Notes: generated by a model not told the origin, from the letters alone. Shown: positions 48,514 through 59,228, counted from the stretch's first letter. The stretch is 64,000 bases of DNA from Myxococcales bacterium (GCA_020633435.1 JACKDP010000008.1:310001-374000); one strand, 5' to 3'. Numbers and translations are program-made.

Positions 48514-50658
48514 GTGTTCGACAAAGCGAAGAGCTTCGGGTGGCTGGCTGCATCGCTGGCGCTGTGCGCCATGATGGGCCTGGCGTCGTGCGACGACGGG
48601 GAGACGGGCAAGGGTGGCGGCGCGGTCGACGCGAACGTCGAGATCGACGCCGAGGGCCCCGGCTGCGAGCTGGGGGCCCGCCGCTGCGGCGACGACGGGG
48701 TGCCCGAGCAGTGCCTGGACCCGGGCGGCTGGGTCGATCGGGATCCGTGCCCCGCCGGCGACGTCTGCGCCGACGGCGAGTGCACCCTCCCCCGCATCTG
48801 CGAGCCCAACACCAGCCAGTGCCGCGACGAGGTGACGCTGGAGGTCTGCAACGCCAACGGCACCGCCTGGGAGCCGACCCGCTGCGAGCGCTCCTGCCGC
48901 ACCACCGCCGAGGGCGCCGTCTGCGAGGACGTCGAGTGCGTGCCGGGCCAGCTCTCCTGCCTCGACACCCAGGTCGTCCAGCGCTGCAACGACTCGGGGA
49001 CGGGCTTCGTCTTCGAGTCGCGCTGCAACGGCGCCCGCACCGGCCAGGAGTGCAACCGCGGCGAGTGCGTGCCCATCTGCGAGCTGAACAAGAAGACCAA
49101 GACGAACGTGGGCTGCGACTACTGGGCCGTCGACCTGGACAACGCCTTCGTGCCCGGCGGCGAGACCGGCTTCCTGGACGCCGCCGCCAAGCCCTTCGCC
49201 GTCGTCGTCTCCAACCCGCACCCCGACTTCACCGCCGAGGTGTCGGTCTACAACAACGAGGAGCTGGTGCAGTCGTCGGTCGTGCCCCCGCTGGGCCTGC
49301 ACGTCTTCCTGCTGCCCCGCCGCGACGTCGATGGCACCGTCCTGGCCGCCCGCGCCTACCGGGTGCGCAGCTCCATCCCCATCGTCGCCTACCAGTTCAA
49401 CCCCCTCGACAACGAGGAGGTCTTCTCCAACGACGCCTCCCTCCTGCTGCCCAGCCACGTCGTGGGCCAGGAGTACTACGTCATGACCCGCGAGCAGAGC
49501 TTCGACCGCCTGCGCGGCTACCTGACGGTCGTGGCCATCGACCCCGAGGACGGCGAGGATCCCACCACCGAGGTGACCGTGCGCGTCACCGCCCGCACGC
49601 AGGCCGGCGTCGGCGGCATCCAGGCCATGGAGCCCGGCGACGAGATCACCGTCAGCATGCAGCCCTTCGACGTCCTGAGCATCCAGACGGCCGCCCCGGG
49701 CGCCGACCTGACCGGCTCGTACGTCACCGCCTCCAAGAACGTCGTCGTCTTCGGCGGCAGCGAGGCCGCCAACGTCCCCAACACCAACCACTGCATCGAC
49801 ATCGACCCGGTCACGCGCGAGGGCGTCTGCGAGTACAAGCCCGACGAGCCCTGCCGCACCAACTACGACTGCAACGACGCCCGCCTGAACACCTGCTGCG
49901 CCGACCACCTCGAGCAGCAGCTCTTCCCCGTCGACACCTGGCGGCAGCACTACATCGCCACCAAGAGCTTCGACCGCGGCCTGGAGAGCGACTACTGGCG
50001 CATCCTCGCCTCCGAGGACGACACCAAGATCGAGACGGTGCCCCCCCAGGTCCCCATCCCCACCCTGAACGCCGGGGAGTGGTTCGAGTTCGGCAGCCGC
50101 GAGCACTTCGAGATCATCAGCGACAAGCCCATCATGGTGGGCCAGTTCCTCGCCTCGGAGCAGGCCCCCGAGCCGAACCTGCGCAACAGCTTCGAGCCCG
50201 GCGACGCCGGCACCGGCGACCCGGCCTTCATCCTGGCCGTGCCCACCGAGCACTTCCGCGACAAGTACGTCTTCCTGGCCCCCGACAAGTACGCCTTCGA
50301 CTACGTGAGCGTCATCGCCCCCACCCAGGCCGAGGTCTTCTTCGACGACCTCCCCATCCCGGTGGACTGGGAGCCCGTCGGCGACGGGGCCGAGTGGCAC
50401 ATCGCGCGCTTCGCCGTCGGCGACGGCGTCCACTTCATCGACGCCAGCGAGCCGGTGGCGGTGATCGTGTATGGTTACGACCAGTATGTATCCTACGGCT
50501 ACCCGGGTGGCCTGCGGCTGGACGTCGATCCCGAGACGGGTGAGGGCGCAGCCGGGGGGGCCGGGGGTGCCGGCGGCGCTGGGGGCGCCGGTGGTGCCGG
50601 CGGCGCGGGCGGCGAGGCGGCGCCCGACGCGGGGATGCCGGCCGACGCCGGGGGCTGA
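48514..50658 (+). CDS. IgGFc-binding-domain lipoprotein
   Basis: 714 residues from a GTG. Lipobox GLASC near residue 26, then an Asp-rich linker and a Cys-rich segment of four EGF-like or follistatin-like pairs (residues ~50-190). Residues ~200-680 match the IgGFc-binding N-terminal fold seen in large surface proteins of Myxococcota, with VVSNPHPDFTAEVSVY and YGYDQYVSYGYPGG blocks. The C-terminus ends in (Ala-Gly-Gly)7 and a short tail. It is probably surface-exposed and adhesive; the target is unknown. Confidence 0.82.
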   Translation: MFDKAKSFGWLAASLALCAMMGLASCDDGETGKGGGAVDANVEIDAEGPGCELGARRCGDDGVPEQCLDPGGWVDRDPCPAGDVCADGECTLPRICEPNTSQCRDEVTLEVCNANGTAWEPTRCERSCRTTAEGAVCEDVECVPGQLSCLDTQVVQRCNDSGTGFVFESRCNGARTGQECNRGECVPICELNKKTKTNVGCDYWAVDLDNAFVPGGETGFLDAAAKPFAVVVSNPHPDFTAEVSVYNNEELVQSSVVPPLGLHVFLLPRRDVDGTVLAARAYRVRSSIPIVAYQFNPLDNEEVFSNDASLLLPSHVVGQEYYVMTREQSFDRLRGYLTVVAIDPEDGEDPTTEVTVRVTARTQAGVGGIQAMEPGDEITVSMQPFDVLSIQTAAPGADLTGSYVTASKNVVVFGGSEAANVPNTNHCIDIDPVTREGVCEYKPDEPCRTNYDCNDARLNTCCADHLEQQLFPVDTWRQHYIATKSFDRGLESDYWRILASEDDTKIETVPPQVPIPTLNAGEWFEFGSREHFEIISDKPIMVGQFLASEQAPEPNLRNSFEPGDAGTGDPAFILAVPTEHFRDKYVFLAPDKYAFDYVSVIAPTQAEVFFDDLPIPVDWEPVGDGAEWHIARFAVGDGVHFIDASEPVAVIVYGYDQYVSYGYPGGLRLDVDPETGEGAAGGAGGAGGAGGAGGAGGAGGEAAPDAGMPADAGG
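50551..50613 (+). repeat. (Ala-Gly-Gly)7 coding repeat
   Basis: Seven nine-base units encode Ala-Gly-Gly near the C-terminus of the IgGFc-binding lipoprotein. Units vary at third positions, so the peptide, not the DNA, is what has been kept. Confidence 0.85.
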
Positions 50659-50705
50659 ACCGTCCCGGGCGTCGGTGCACAAGTGCTGGGAACGACTGGA
50701 TTTTC

Positions 50706-50736
50706 GGCGGCCTGATCCGGGGATTGACCGGCCGCC
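50706..50736 (+). terminator. inverted repeat before the IPT/TIG gene
   Basis: A perfect 7-bp stem GGCGGCC/GGCCGCC encloses 17 bases and ends just before the GGAGGAGC ribosome site of the next gene. There is no T tract. It could be a weak terminator for the upstream gene or a leader structure. Confidence 0.3.
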
Positions 50737-50751
50737 CTGGAGGAGCGAGCG

Positions 50752-53652
50752 ATGCGGGTTGGCGCGTACTGGTGGCTCGTGGCGGTGCTGTTTGGCGCGG
50801 CGGCCTGCGACAGCGGAGGCGGCCAGGACGCCCCCGCGACCGACGCGGCGGCGGACCGCGGCGTCGAGGATCTCGGCCCCGAGACCGAGGACGCGGGCCC
50901 GACCGATCCCGACATGGCCATGGAGGTCACGCCCGACGCGGCGCCCCCGGCGCCTGACGCCGGCGAGGAGCTGCAGGCCCTCAGCCTGAACTCGGTCATC
51001 CCCAACCGCGGGCTCGCCACCGGCGGCACCGCCGTGCGGGTCATCGGGACGGGCTTCGCCGCCGGCCTCGAGATCACCATCGGCGGCCAGCCCTGCGGCG
51101 ACGTGGTGGTCGAGAGCCAGAACCTGCTGCGCTGCGTGACCCCCCCGGGCCCTGCCGGCATCGCCGAGGTCTACGCCCGCCACGACCCCATGGTCGAGGG
51201 CGAGCCCGCCCGCGAGGCCACCCTGCCCGACGGCTACACCTGGTTCGATCCCGTCCGCGTGGAGCAGGTGCGCCCCAACCGCGTGCCCGTGCGCGGCGGC
51301 ACCACCGTCGAGCTGCGCGGCTCCGGCCTCATCGAGAACACCCGCGTCACCATCGGCGGCAACCCGGCCACCACCCTCGAGCGCCTGCCCACCGGCGCCC
51401 TGCTCGTCATCGCCCCGCCCGGCGCCCCCGGCCCCGCCGACGTGGCCGTCACCAACTTCAACGGCACGCACACCCGGCCCGGTGGCGTCTTCTACTACGA
51501 GGACGTCCTCGTCGATCGCGTGACGCCCCCGGTCGGCCCCATGGAGGGCGGCACCTCCGTCGTCGTGCACGGCACCGGCCTGCTCGAGGTGTCCCGCGTC
51601 ATGTTCGGGGACGGCGGCGCCGAGATCCAGGAGGCCGCCGCCGACCGCAGCCAGCTCACCGTGAACGCCCCGCGGGCCAACGCCCCGGGCCCCGTGCCCG
51701 TCGCCGTCTCCAACGACAACGGCGAGTTCACCCTGCCGAACGGCTACGTCTACTACGACGCCGCCCGGCCCGACTTCGCCGTCGCCGGCGTCGCCCCCGC
51801 GGCCGGCCCGGTGGCCGGCGGCAACGACGTCTTCGTCGCCGGCAGCGGCTTCACGGACGCCACCGAGGTGAGCTTCGATGGCCGCCCCCTCCCCTGCGAG
51901 CGGCTCGACGCCCACCGCCTGCGCTGCACCGTGCCTCCCGCCTTCGCGGGCCCCGTGGACGTCGCCGTCACCGAGGGCGGCCAGACCATCGACCTGCCCG
52001 ACGGCTACACCTACTTCGAGACGCTGGAGCTCATCGCCGTCCAGCCCGACCGCGGCGCCGTCGCCGGCGGCACCGTCGTCACCCTGAGCGGCCTCGGCTT
52101 CGTCGACGGCATGCAGGTCCGCCTGGGCGACCTGGAGCTCCTCGACGTGCGCGTCGTCGACGAGACGACCGCCATCGGCGTGACGCCCCCCAACACCCCC
52201 GGCCCGGTGGATGTGCGCGTCTCCACGGCGTTCTCCCGCGCCTTCATCGCCGGCGGCTTCACCTACTTCGACCCGGTCACCCGCTTCGGCGGCGTCTGGG
52301 GCGAGCCCATCGATGGCGCCATCAACGTCACCGTCCTCAACGCCGGCAGCGGCCAGCCCGAGGCGGAGGCCATCGTCCTCGTGACGGCCAACGATGGCGA
52401 CGTGAGCCTGGAGGGCCTGAGCAACAACGTCGGCCAGGTCACCCTGTCCACCCCGGGTCTGCGCGGCCCGGCCCGCGTCACGGCCGCCAAGCAGGGCTTC
52501 GAGGTCACCACCGTCGAGGACGTGGAGGCCGAGAACGTCACCATCTACCTGCTGCCCAACGACGGCGACGGCGCCCCCCCGCCCGGCGTGCCCGCGGCCA
52601 TCCTGCGCGGCGTCGTCAGCGGCCTGGACCTCCTCCCCAAGCCCGTCGACGAGCGCTACGTCAACATCGTGGTCATCGAGACGAGCCACTTCACTCCGTA
52701 CGACCGCAGCCGCATGCCGGCCCCCGGCCCCGGCGGCCTGCTCTTCGAGGACGGCCCCTTCGAGATCATCGCCCGCCCGGGCGAGCTGGCCATCGTGGCC
52801 ACCGCCGGCGAGATCGACCGCGACGTCCTCAAGGACTTCCAGGACGGCCTGCTGGGCTACTGGGACATGCGCACCGCCCTGCGCCCCCTGCAGATGGGCC
52901 TGCGCCGCTTCATCTCGGCCAGCCCGGGGGTAGAGCTGGACGGCCTCGACGTCGAGCTGGATCACCAGATGGACTTCGTGATCCCCGTCGACCTCGACAA
53001 CCCGCCCCTCGGCGCGGCCCCGGGCCCGCAGTACTACGCCGTCCTGCCCCGCCTGAACCTGGGCGCCGAGGGCTACTGGGAGCTGGACACCCAGGCCGTC
53101 AGCGTGGAGCCGAACCTGTCGCTCCGGCAGATGCCCCGCCTGGACGGCTGGGACGCCGACATCGAGTACTACTTGATCTCGCTGGCTTTTTCGGACACGC
53201 CCGACAACACGCCCATGGCGGTCACCATCGAGCAGACCCGCGATGTGGACGCCGGCGTCTTCGTCACGCCCTTCGTGGGCGCGCCCTTCTTCATCAACCC
53301 CGGCATCGGCGGGAACCTGGGCGTCGACCGCCACGTGACGTGGGGCGTCTCGGACGGCTACGACGGGCCCATCCGCGTGCCCTCGGCCAACCTCGTCACC
53401 ATCGAGGAGCCGGCCCTCGGCCCCCCCAAGCCCCTGTGGCGCTACGTCACCCCGAGCCTGGTGACCGAGTTCGACGTGCCCGTGCTGCCCGAGGCCGCCG
53501 GCGACGCCGGCCTGGGCCGCGGCCTGATGTACCTCAACATCTTCCCGTTCATCGTCGACGGCGAGTTCGACTTCGACGACTTCACCTACGACGAGCTGTC
53601 CCAGTTCCGCTGGAAGTCCTGGGGGGTGGCCTCCACCACCTTCCGGCCCTGA
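50752..53652 (+). CDS. IPT/TIG multidomain lipoprotein
   Basis: 966 residues with a GGAGGAG site. Lipobox AAAC near residue 22 and an Asp/Pro linker. Five IPT/TIG domains follow (residues ~80-510), each starting with a P-x-x-G-xx-xGG pattern such as VTPPVGPMEGGTSVVVHG. A carboxypeptidase-regulatory-like domain (~520-610) and an unassigned ~350-residue C-terminal domain complete it. It is likely a surface protein, and resembles the truncated gene at the start of the window. Confidence 0.85.
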   Translation: MRVGAYWWLVAVLFGAAACDSGGGQDAPATDAAADRGVEDLGPETEDAGPTDPDMAMEVTPDAAPPAPDAGEELQALSLNSVIPNRGLATGGTAVRVIGTGFAAGLEITIGGQPCGDVVVESQNLLRCVTPPGPAGIAEVYARHDPMVEGEPAREATLPDGYTWFDPVRVEQVRPNRVPVRGGTTVELRGSGLIENTRVTIGGNPATTLERLPTGALLVIAPPGAPGPADVAVTNFNGTHTRPGGVFYYEDVLVDRVTPPVGPMEGGTSVVVHGTGLLEVSRVMFGDGGAEIQEAAADRSQLTVNAPRANAPGPVPVAVSNDNGEFTLPNGYVYYDAARPDFAVAGVAPAAGPVAGGNDVFVAGSGFTDATEVSFDGRPLPCERLDAHRLRCTVPPAFAGPVDVAVTEGGQTIDLPDGYTYFETLELIAVQPDRGAVAGGTVVTLSGLGFVDGMQVRLGDLELLDVRVVDETTAIGVTPPNTPGPVDVRVSTAFSRAFIAGGFTYFDPVTRFGGVWGEPIDGAINVTVLNAGSGQPEAEAIVLVTANDGDVSLEGLSNNVGQVTLSTPGLRGPARVTAAKQGFEVTTVEDVEAENVTIYLLPNDGDGAPPPGVPAAILRGVVSGLDLLPKPVDERYVNIVVIETSHFTPYDRSRMPAPGPGGLLFEDGPFEIIARPGELAIVATAGEIDRDVLKDFQDGLLGYWDMRTALRPLQMGLRRFISASPGVELDGLDVELDHQMDFVIPVDLDNPPLGAAPGPQYYAVLPRLNLGAEGYWELDTQAVSVEPNLSLRQMPRLDGWDADIEYYLISLAFSDTPDNTPMAVTIEQTRDVDAGVFVTPFVGAPFFINPGIGGNLGVDRHVTWGVSDGYDGPIRVPSANLVTIEEPALGPPKPLWRYVTPSLVTEFDVPVLPEAAGDAGLGRGLMYLNIFPFIVDGEFDFDDFTYDELSQFRWKSWGVASTTFRP

Positions 53653-53669
53653 CCCGCCCGAGGCGCGCC

Positions 53670-56100
53670 GTGCTGCGACGACCCCTGCGCGCCGGCCTCC
53701 TCGGCCTGCTCGCCCTGGCCGCCTGCGAGGACGGCGGCGGCCCGCCGGGCGTCGGGCCCGGCCTCTTCCCCGACGCCGGCCCCGACCGCGGCCCCGTGCC
53801 CGTGGCCGACCGCGGCCTCGACGCCGGCCCCCGCTGGACGCCGCCCGCCCGCCGCTCGACGCCGGCCCCCCCGCGAGGACGCCGCCCCCGATGACGCCGC
53901 CCGGCCGACGCGCGCCGCCCCGGACGCCGGCCCCCCGCCCCCCTTCGAGGATCCCGCGTGGCCCGTCCGCAGCTGCGAGGTGGAGGTGGCCTGGTCCGGC
54001 GACGCCGGCGACGTCCGCCTCGCGGGCGACTTCACCGGCTGGCAGGCCGGCGCCCTGCCCCTCGCCCGCGGCGGCGACGGCGTCTACCGCCGCACCGTGG
54101 GCCCGGCCGACGGCCTCGTGCCCGGCCAGCTCCACGCCTACAAGCTCATCGTCGACGGCCGCTGGATCATCGACCCGGGCGCAAGGCTGCGAAAGTACGA
54201 CGGAAACTGCGTGAACGGCGGCCTGCACGCCCCCGCCTGCGACCAGGGCCCCCTGCTGGTGGGCGCCCCCGTCGAGGCCGACGCCGCCGGCGCCTGGCAG
54301 GCCAGCGTTCAGGCCCTCCGCGCCCAGGACGAGGCGCCCCTCGCCCAGGTCACCCTCACCCTTGACGGCGCCCCGGTGGCCGCCGAGGTGGACGCGGCGC
54401 GCGGCCGCTTCACCGCCCACGGCGCCGGCCTCGCCCCGGGCCGCCACGTCCTGCGGGCCCACGCCCAGGACGCCGAGGGCCGCGACGCCGAGGCCGTCGA
54501 CCTGGTCTTCTGGGTCGAGGACGCCCCCCATGACTGGCGCGACGGCGCCCTCTACCTGCTCTTCCTCGACCGCTTCGCCAACGGCGAGCCCGCCAACGAC
54601 GCCCCCGTCGGCCCCCCGGTCACCTACCCCGCCGACTGGCATGGCGGCGACCTCCAGGGCGCCCTCGCCGTGCTGGAGAGCGGCTACTTCGAGCGCCTCG
54701 GCGTGGGCACCATCTGGCTGAGCCCGGTGAACACCCAGGTCGAGGGCCACTTCGCCGAGCGCGGCGGCGGCGACCGCCGCATCGCCCCCTACCACGGCTA
54801 CTGGCCCGTCCGCGGCCGCCAGGTCGATCCCCGCCTGGGCGGCGACGACGCCCTGCGCGCCTTCGTCGAGGCCGCCCACGCCCGCGGCATCCGCGTCCTG
54901 CTCGACCTCATCAACAACCAGGTCCACGAGCAGCACGAGTACGTCGGCCCCCACCCCGACTGGTTCCGCACCGCCTGCGTCTGCGGCCTCGACCCCGGCT
55001 GCGGCTGGAGCGAGCGCCCCCTCGACTGCCTCTTCGCCCCCTACCTGCCCGACATCAACTGGCGGGTGGCCGGCGCCGAGCAGCAGTTCATCAGCGACGC
55101 GGTCTGGTGGATCGAGACGTTCGGCGTCGATGGCTTCCGCGTCGACGCGGTCAAGCACGTCGAGACGACCTCCATCTACAACCTGCGCGACGCCGTCGCC
55201 CGCCGCTTCGAGCAGGGCGGCACCCGCGTCGTGATGCTGGGCGAGACGGCGGTGGGCGAGGGCGACCGCTTCGATGACGGCTGCGGCGAGCAGTTCGGCG
55301 ACGGCTACGCCTGGATCTCGGCCTACACCGGGCCCGCGGGCCTCGACGGCCAGTTCGACTTCCCCACCCACCACCGCATCCAGTGGGGCCTCCTCACCGG
55401 CAACGCCCCCTTCGGCGACATCGAGGGGGCCATCTCCACCTACGAGCGCCGCTACGGCCCCGACGCCCTGCACGTGCAGTTCCTCGGCAGCCACGACAGC
55501 TCGCGCATGGCCAGCCGCGCCGCCAGCGATCCCGCCGGCGGCTGCCGCTTCGCCGACGAGCCCGGCTGCGACCTGCTCCCGGGCCAGCCAGCCGACGCCG
55601 GCGTCTACCAGCGCCTCCGCCGCGCCTTCACCCTGCTCTACACGCTGCCCGGCCTGCCCCTGCTCTACTACGGCGACGACGTCGCCCTGCCGGGGGGCAA
55701 CGACCCGGACAGCCGCCGCGACATGCCCTGGACGGGCGACCTGGCCGACCTCGCCATGACCGCCGACGTCCCCTCGCCGGCCCAGCTCGACCTGCGCCGC
55801 CACATCGAGGCCCTGGGCGCGGCCCGCCTCGCCACCCCGGCCCTCACCCGCGGCGCCCGCGTGCCCCTCGTCGTCGAGCCCGACCTCTATGTCTATGCGC
55901 GCTACGACGACGAAGACGTGGCCCTCGTGGTGCTCAACCGCGGCGGCGCCGTCGCCGACCGCGTCGTCGGGCTCGGCGCCCTGGCGGGGCCGGCGGCGTG
56001 GGCGGTGGTCGTGGGGGAGGCCCAGGTCCAGGGCGCGGGCGACGGGGTGCGCCTCAGCCTGCCCGCCGGCGGCCAGGCCGTCATCGCCGCGCGCCGCTAG
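53670..56100 (+). pseudogene. GH13 alpha-amylase-type lipoprotein with frameshifted linker
   Basis: The GTG at 53670 begins a lipoprotein signal (LLALAAC) and an Asp/Pro linker. The frame changes twice in C runs (about 53830 and 53872), yet the linker reads sensibly across all three frames (LDAGP, then PLDAARPPLDAGPP, then REDAAPDD). From ~53880 the frame is intact: a CBM48-like module (VRLAGDFTGWQ), a beta module, then the GH13 barrel with GFRVDAVKHV (nucleophile Asp), MLGETAVGE (acid/base Glu) and FLGSHDSSR (third Asp). Region I is atypical (DLINNQVHEQH). It should hydrolyse or transfer alpha-glucans outside the cell. Assembly indels are likely, so the gene may be whole. Confidence 0.8.
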
Positions 56101-56118
56101 CCGGAATCCGCCCTTCTT

Positions 56119-57663
56119 TCAGGGCTTTACGCCCCGCTTCGCCAGCTCGGCCGAGGCCGCCACCAGCTCCACGAAGCCGCGCCGGTGCCCATGGGGATCC
56201 GCCCCGAGGGCCGCCTGGGCCCGCGTCAGCACCGCCTCGAAGCTCGCCGCCCCGCGGTTTGGGGACGACCGCAGCAGCATCCCCCACTCGGCCACGGCGC
56301 TCGAGAACCGGAACGACTCGCTCGTCGCCTCCAGCGCCAGGCCCGCGTCGCGCACGGTGCCGGTGATGAGCTGGCTCGCCCCCTCCCCGGGCGCCTTGTA
56401 GCGGATCTTCACCGTCATCAGCTCGTCCACCTGGGCCTCGGCCGTGGGCGTGCCCCGCTGGTACTTCAGCGCGTCCACCGCGCCCGCCACCTCGCCCGCC
56501 CCGGCCGGCACGATCTCGTAGAGCGCCGTCACGTTGTGCCCCGCCCCCAGCTCGCCGGCGTCCTTCTGGTCGTCGTTGAAGTCGCGATCGGCCAGCACCC
56601 GGTTCTCGTAGCCCAGCAGCCGCCACGCCTCCACCTGGGACGGGTTGAACTCGACCTGGATCTTCACGTCGCGGGCGATGGTCAGGAGCGTGCCCCCCAG
56701 CTCCGTGACGAGCACCTTCTTCGCCTCCTCGATGGAGTCGATGTAGGCCGCGTTCCCGTTCCCGGCGTCGGCCAGCTTCTCCATCTTGGCGTCCTGGTAG
56801 TTGCCCGTGCCGAACCCGAGCACCGTCAGGTCGACCCCCGTCGCCCGCTTCTGCTCGATGAGGCGCACCAGGTCGCCATCGCTCGACACGCCCACGTTGA
56901 AGTCGCCGTCGGTGGCCAGGATGACGCGGCTGTTCACCCCCGGGCCGTGGTGGGCGCTGGCCACCTGGTACGCCAGCTCGATGCCGGCGCCGCCCGCCGT
57001 CGAGCCGCCGGCCTGCAGCCCCCGCAGGGCCTCCCGGATGCGCGCCTTGTCCGTCCCGTCGGTGCTGTCGAGCACCAGCCCGGCCGCCCCGGCGTAGACG
57101 ACGATGGCCACCCGGTCCTGGGGCCGCAGGCTGTCCACCAGCAGGTCCAGCGCCCGCAGCAGCAGCGGCAGCTTGTCGCCCGACGCCATCGAGCCCGACA
57201 CGTCCAGCAGGAACACGAGGTTGCTCGGCGGCATCGCCGCCGCCTCCACCTGCCGCCCCTGCAGGCCGATGTGCACCAGCCGGTGGGCCGGGTTCCACGG
57301 CGCCGCCGACACCTCCGCGCTGATGGAGAACGGCTCCGGCCCCGTGGGCGCCCGGTAGTCGTAGTCGAAGTAGTTGATCAGCTCCTCGATGCGCGCGGCG
57401 TCGGGCGGCGGCAGCGCGCCGTTTCGCAGAAAACGCCGTACATTCGCGTAGCTGGCCGTGTCGACGTCGATGCTGAAGGTCGACAGCGGCGACGTCCCCA
57501 CCGGCTGGAACGGCGAGTCGACGCGGTGGTCGTAGGCCTCCCGCGAGACCGCCTCGGCGGGGGCCGGCTCCGCCGCCTGAAACTCCGGGAGCATCGCGTA
57601 GCGCGCCCCGCCCCCACACGCCACCAGCCCCAGCCCGCACATCGCCCAGAGCGCTCGCTTCAT
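56119..57663 (-). CDS. VWA-domain lipoprotein (YfbK-like)
   Basis: 514 residues with an AGGAGG site. Lipobox GLVAC. Residues ~75-130 are the family's N-terminal von Willebrand-associated segment (FSIDVDTASYANVRRFL). The VWA domain follows, with the MIDAS motif DVSGSM and the later Thr and Asp positions, then the DUF3520-type C-terminus. VWA lipoproteins of this kind occur widely; function is unproven, with metal-dependent protein binding likely. It converges on the GH13 gene with 18 bases between the stops, which contain a GCCCT/AGGGC inverted repeat. Confidence 0.88.
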   Translation of the reverse strand: MKRALWAMCGLGLVACGGGARYAMLPEFQAAEPAPAEAVSREAYDHRVDSPFQPVGTSPLSTFSIDVDTASYANVRRFLRNGALPPPDAARIEELINYFDYDYRAPTGPEPFSISAEVSAAPWNPAHRLVHIGLQGRQVEAAAMPPSNLVFLLDVSGSMASGDKLPLLLRALDLLVDSLRPQDRVAIVVYAGAAGLVLDSTDGTDKARIREALRGLQAGGSTAGGAGIELAYQVASAHHGPGVNSRVILATDGDFNVGVSSDGDLVRLIEQKRATGVDLTVLGFGTGNYQDAKMEKLADAGNGNAAYIDSIEEAKKVLVTELGGTLLTIARDVKIQVEFNPSQVEAWRLLGYENRVLADRDFNDDQKDAGELGAGHNVTALYEIVPAGAGEVAGAVDALKYQRGTPTAEAQVDELMTVKIRYKAPGEGASQLITGTVRDAGLALEATSESFRFSSAVAEWGMLLRSSPNRGAASFEAVLTRAQAALGADPHGHRRGFVELVAASAELAKRGVKP

Positions 57664-57732
57664 GGTGCACCTCCTGCCGACACGATGCCGGCTCGGCGGG
57701 CGCCGCGGGTCACTCGGCCATCACCGCTCCAT

Positions 57733-57747
57733 CATGACTTCGTCATG
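57733..57747 (-). terminator. short hairpin after the GH113-like gene
   Basis: CATGAC TTC GTCATG is a 6-bp perfect stem with a 3-base loop, five bases past the stop of the leftward GH113-like gene and 70 bases before the VWA gene. There is no T tract. It could equally be an operator-like palindrome upstream of the VWA gene. Confidence 0.3.
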
Positions 57748-57751
57748 GCGA

Positions 57752-59140
57752 TCAGCGCGGCGCCTGATCCCGGATGGCGGCGGCCAGGCGCGCGGCGAGC
57801 ACGACGAAGTCGTCGTCGGCGTCGCGGTCGACGTAGGGCGGCGGCAGGACGACGGCGAACGGCTCCTCGGCCCGGTGGTGCGGCTCCGTCGTGAGCTTCC
57901 AGAACGACACCCCCCGCAGCGACGGGAACCGGCCCGCCTCCACCGCCCGCACCAGCGCGTCCAGGGCCCGCACCCGCTCCTCGGGGGCGTCGGGCTGCGT
58001 CGGCCAGTGCACGCAGGCCAGCCGCGGCGCCCCCGCCGTGCCCGCCTCGATGGGCTCGACGCCGTGGTACGAGTAGGGCCGGATGGTGCTGCCGAGCTTC
58101 TGGCTCCAGCCCAGCTCGTGCAGGACGACGGGCCGGTCCACCGCCCGCGCCACCCCCTCGATGCGCGCGATGACCTGCGCCCAGCCCGCCTGCAGCGCGG
58201 CGTCGAGCCCCTCCGCCGGCGTGTCCAGCGTGCGCAGCGGGAAGTAGCTGCTGATGGCGATGAAGTCGAGGGCGTCCCAGAAATCCACCTCCTCGAACTG
58301 GTCGAAGTTGGCGCCGTAGCCGATGGGCCCCGGGAACACCCGCCGGGTGTCGGCGGCGAGCTGCCGCCAGAACGCCGCGTACCGGGCGCGCCGGGCCGCC
58401 AGCGCCGCCGGCCGGGGCGGCAGCGTCGTCCCCGCCAGCGGCGCGCGCAGCCCGCTGACCCGCTCGGCCCAGCCCCGGTGCGTCGCGTCCTCCGCGGCCA
58501 GCAGCGCGGCCAGGGACGGGTAGGCGTGGCCATCGCGGGTCGTCAGCGTCGTCGGCACGTCCGCCGCCCGCGCGCACGCCAGGCGCGCCGCCACGACGGC
58601 CTCCGTCCGCGCCGGGCTCAGGTGATAGCCCAGCAAATCCGGCAGGTTGTCGCCCGGGCGCGTGCTCGTCATCGAGTTCAGCTCGTGCCCGATCACCAGC
58701 GCGTCGACGCCCAGCCGCGTCGCCCAGTCCGCCCAGAACAGGGTGAAGGCGCGGTACCGCGCGAACCACGCCTCCAGCGCCTCGTCGCGCGGCCAGATCA
58801 TCCCGTGCCAGAGGTGGCGGTTCTCCGCCCGGAAGAGGTCGAGCTTCACGCGCAGGACGAGCATCACCTGCAGCCCCCGGGCCTGGGCCGCCTGCACCTC
58901 CGCGATGAGGCCGGGCAGGCCCGCCCACGCCAGGTAGCTGTACTCCAGATCCGCCCCGTCCCAGTGCACCTGGTCGGCGTAGATGGTGACCTGCACCGTG
59001 TCGAGGCCCGCTCCCTCCACGAACCACGCCCAGCGCTGGTCATCGGGCTCGTTGATGCGGATGCCCCCGGTCATCGGGGGGACGGCGGCCAGCAGCAGGG
59101 CGACGAGGGCGGGCAGCATGGCGCGAGACCATACACGCAC
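57752..59140 (-). CDS. GH113-like TIM-barrel glycosidase family protein
   Basis: 462 residues from GTG 59140, chosen because it supplies the basic n-region of the signal peptide (ATG 59119 is possible). The barrel pattern runs VQVTIYADQVHW, VMLVLRVKLDLF, VIGHELNSM, DFIAISSYFPL, VVLHELGWS. HELN and HELGW carry two Glu at the strand ends where GH113 beta-mannanases and related clan A enzymes have acid/base and nucleophile. Substrate is not established. It is divergent from the amine oxidase gene. Confidence 0.7.
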   Translation of the reverse strand: MRVWSRAMLPALVALLLAAVPPMTGGIRINEPDDQRWAWFVEGAGLDTVQVTIYADQVHWDGADLEYSYLAWAGLPGLIAEVQAAQARGLQVMLVLRVKLDLFRAENRHLWHGMIWPRDEALEAWFARYRAFTLFWADWATRLGVDALVIGHELNSMTSTRPGDNLPDLLGYHLSPARTEAVVAARLACARAADVPTTLTTRDGHAYPSLAALLAAEDATHRGWAERVSGLRAPLAGTTLPPRPAALAARRARYAAFWRQLAADTRRVFPGPIGYGANFDQFEEVDFWDALDFIAISSYFPLRTLDTPAEGLDAALQAGWAQVIARIEGVARAVDRPVVLHELGWSQKLGSTIRPYSYHGVEPIEAGTAGAPRLACVHWPTQPDAPEERVRALDALVRAVEAGRFPSLRGVSFWKLTTEPHHRAEEPFAVVLPPPYVDRDADDDFVVLAARLAAAIRDQAPR

Positions 59141-59228
59141 CGCCCCACGCGCGCGACGAAGCGGCTACAGTTGCCCAACGCCGCGCGCCGGGTGTCTCAC
59201 GGGCGAACCGAAACTACGGAGATCCCTC

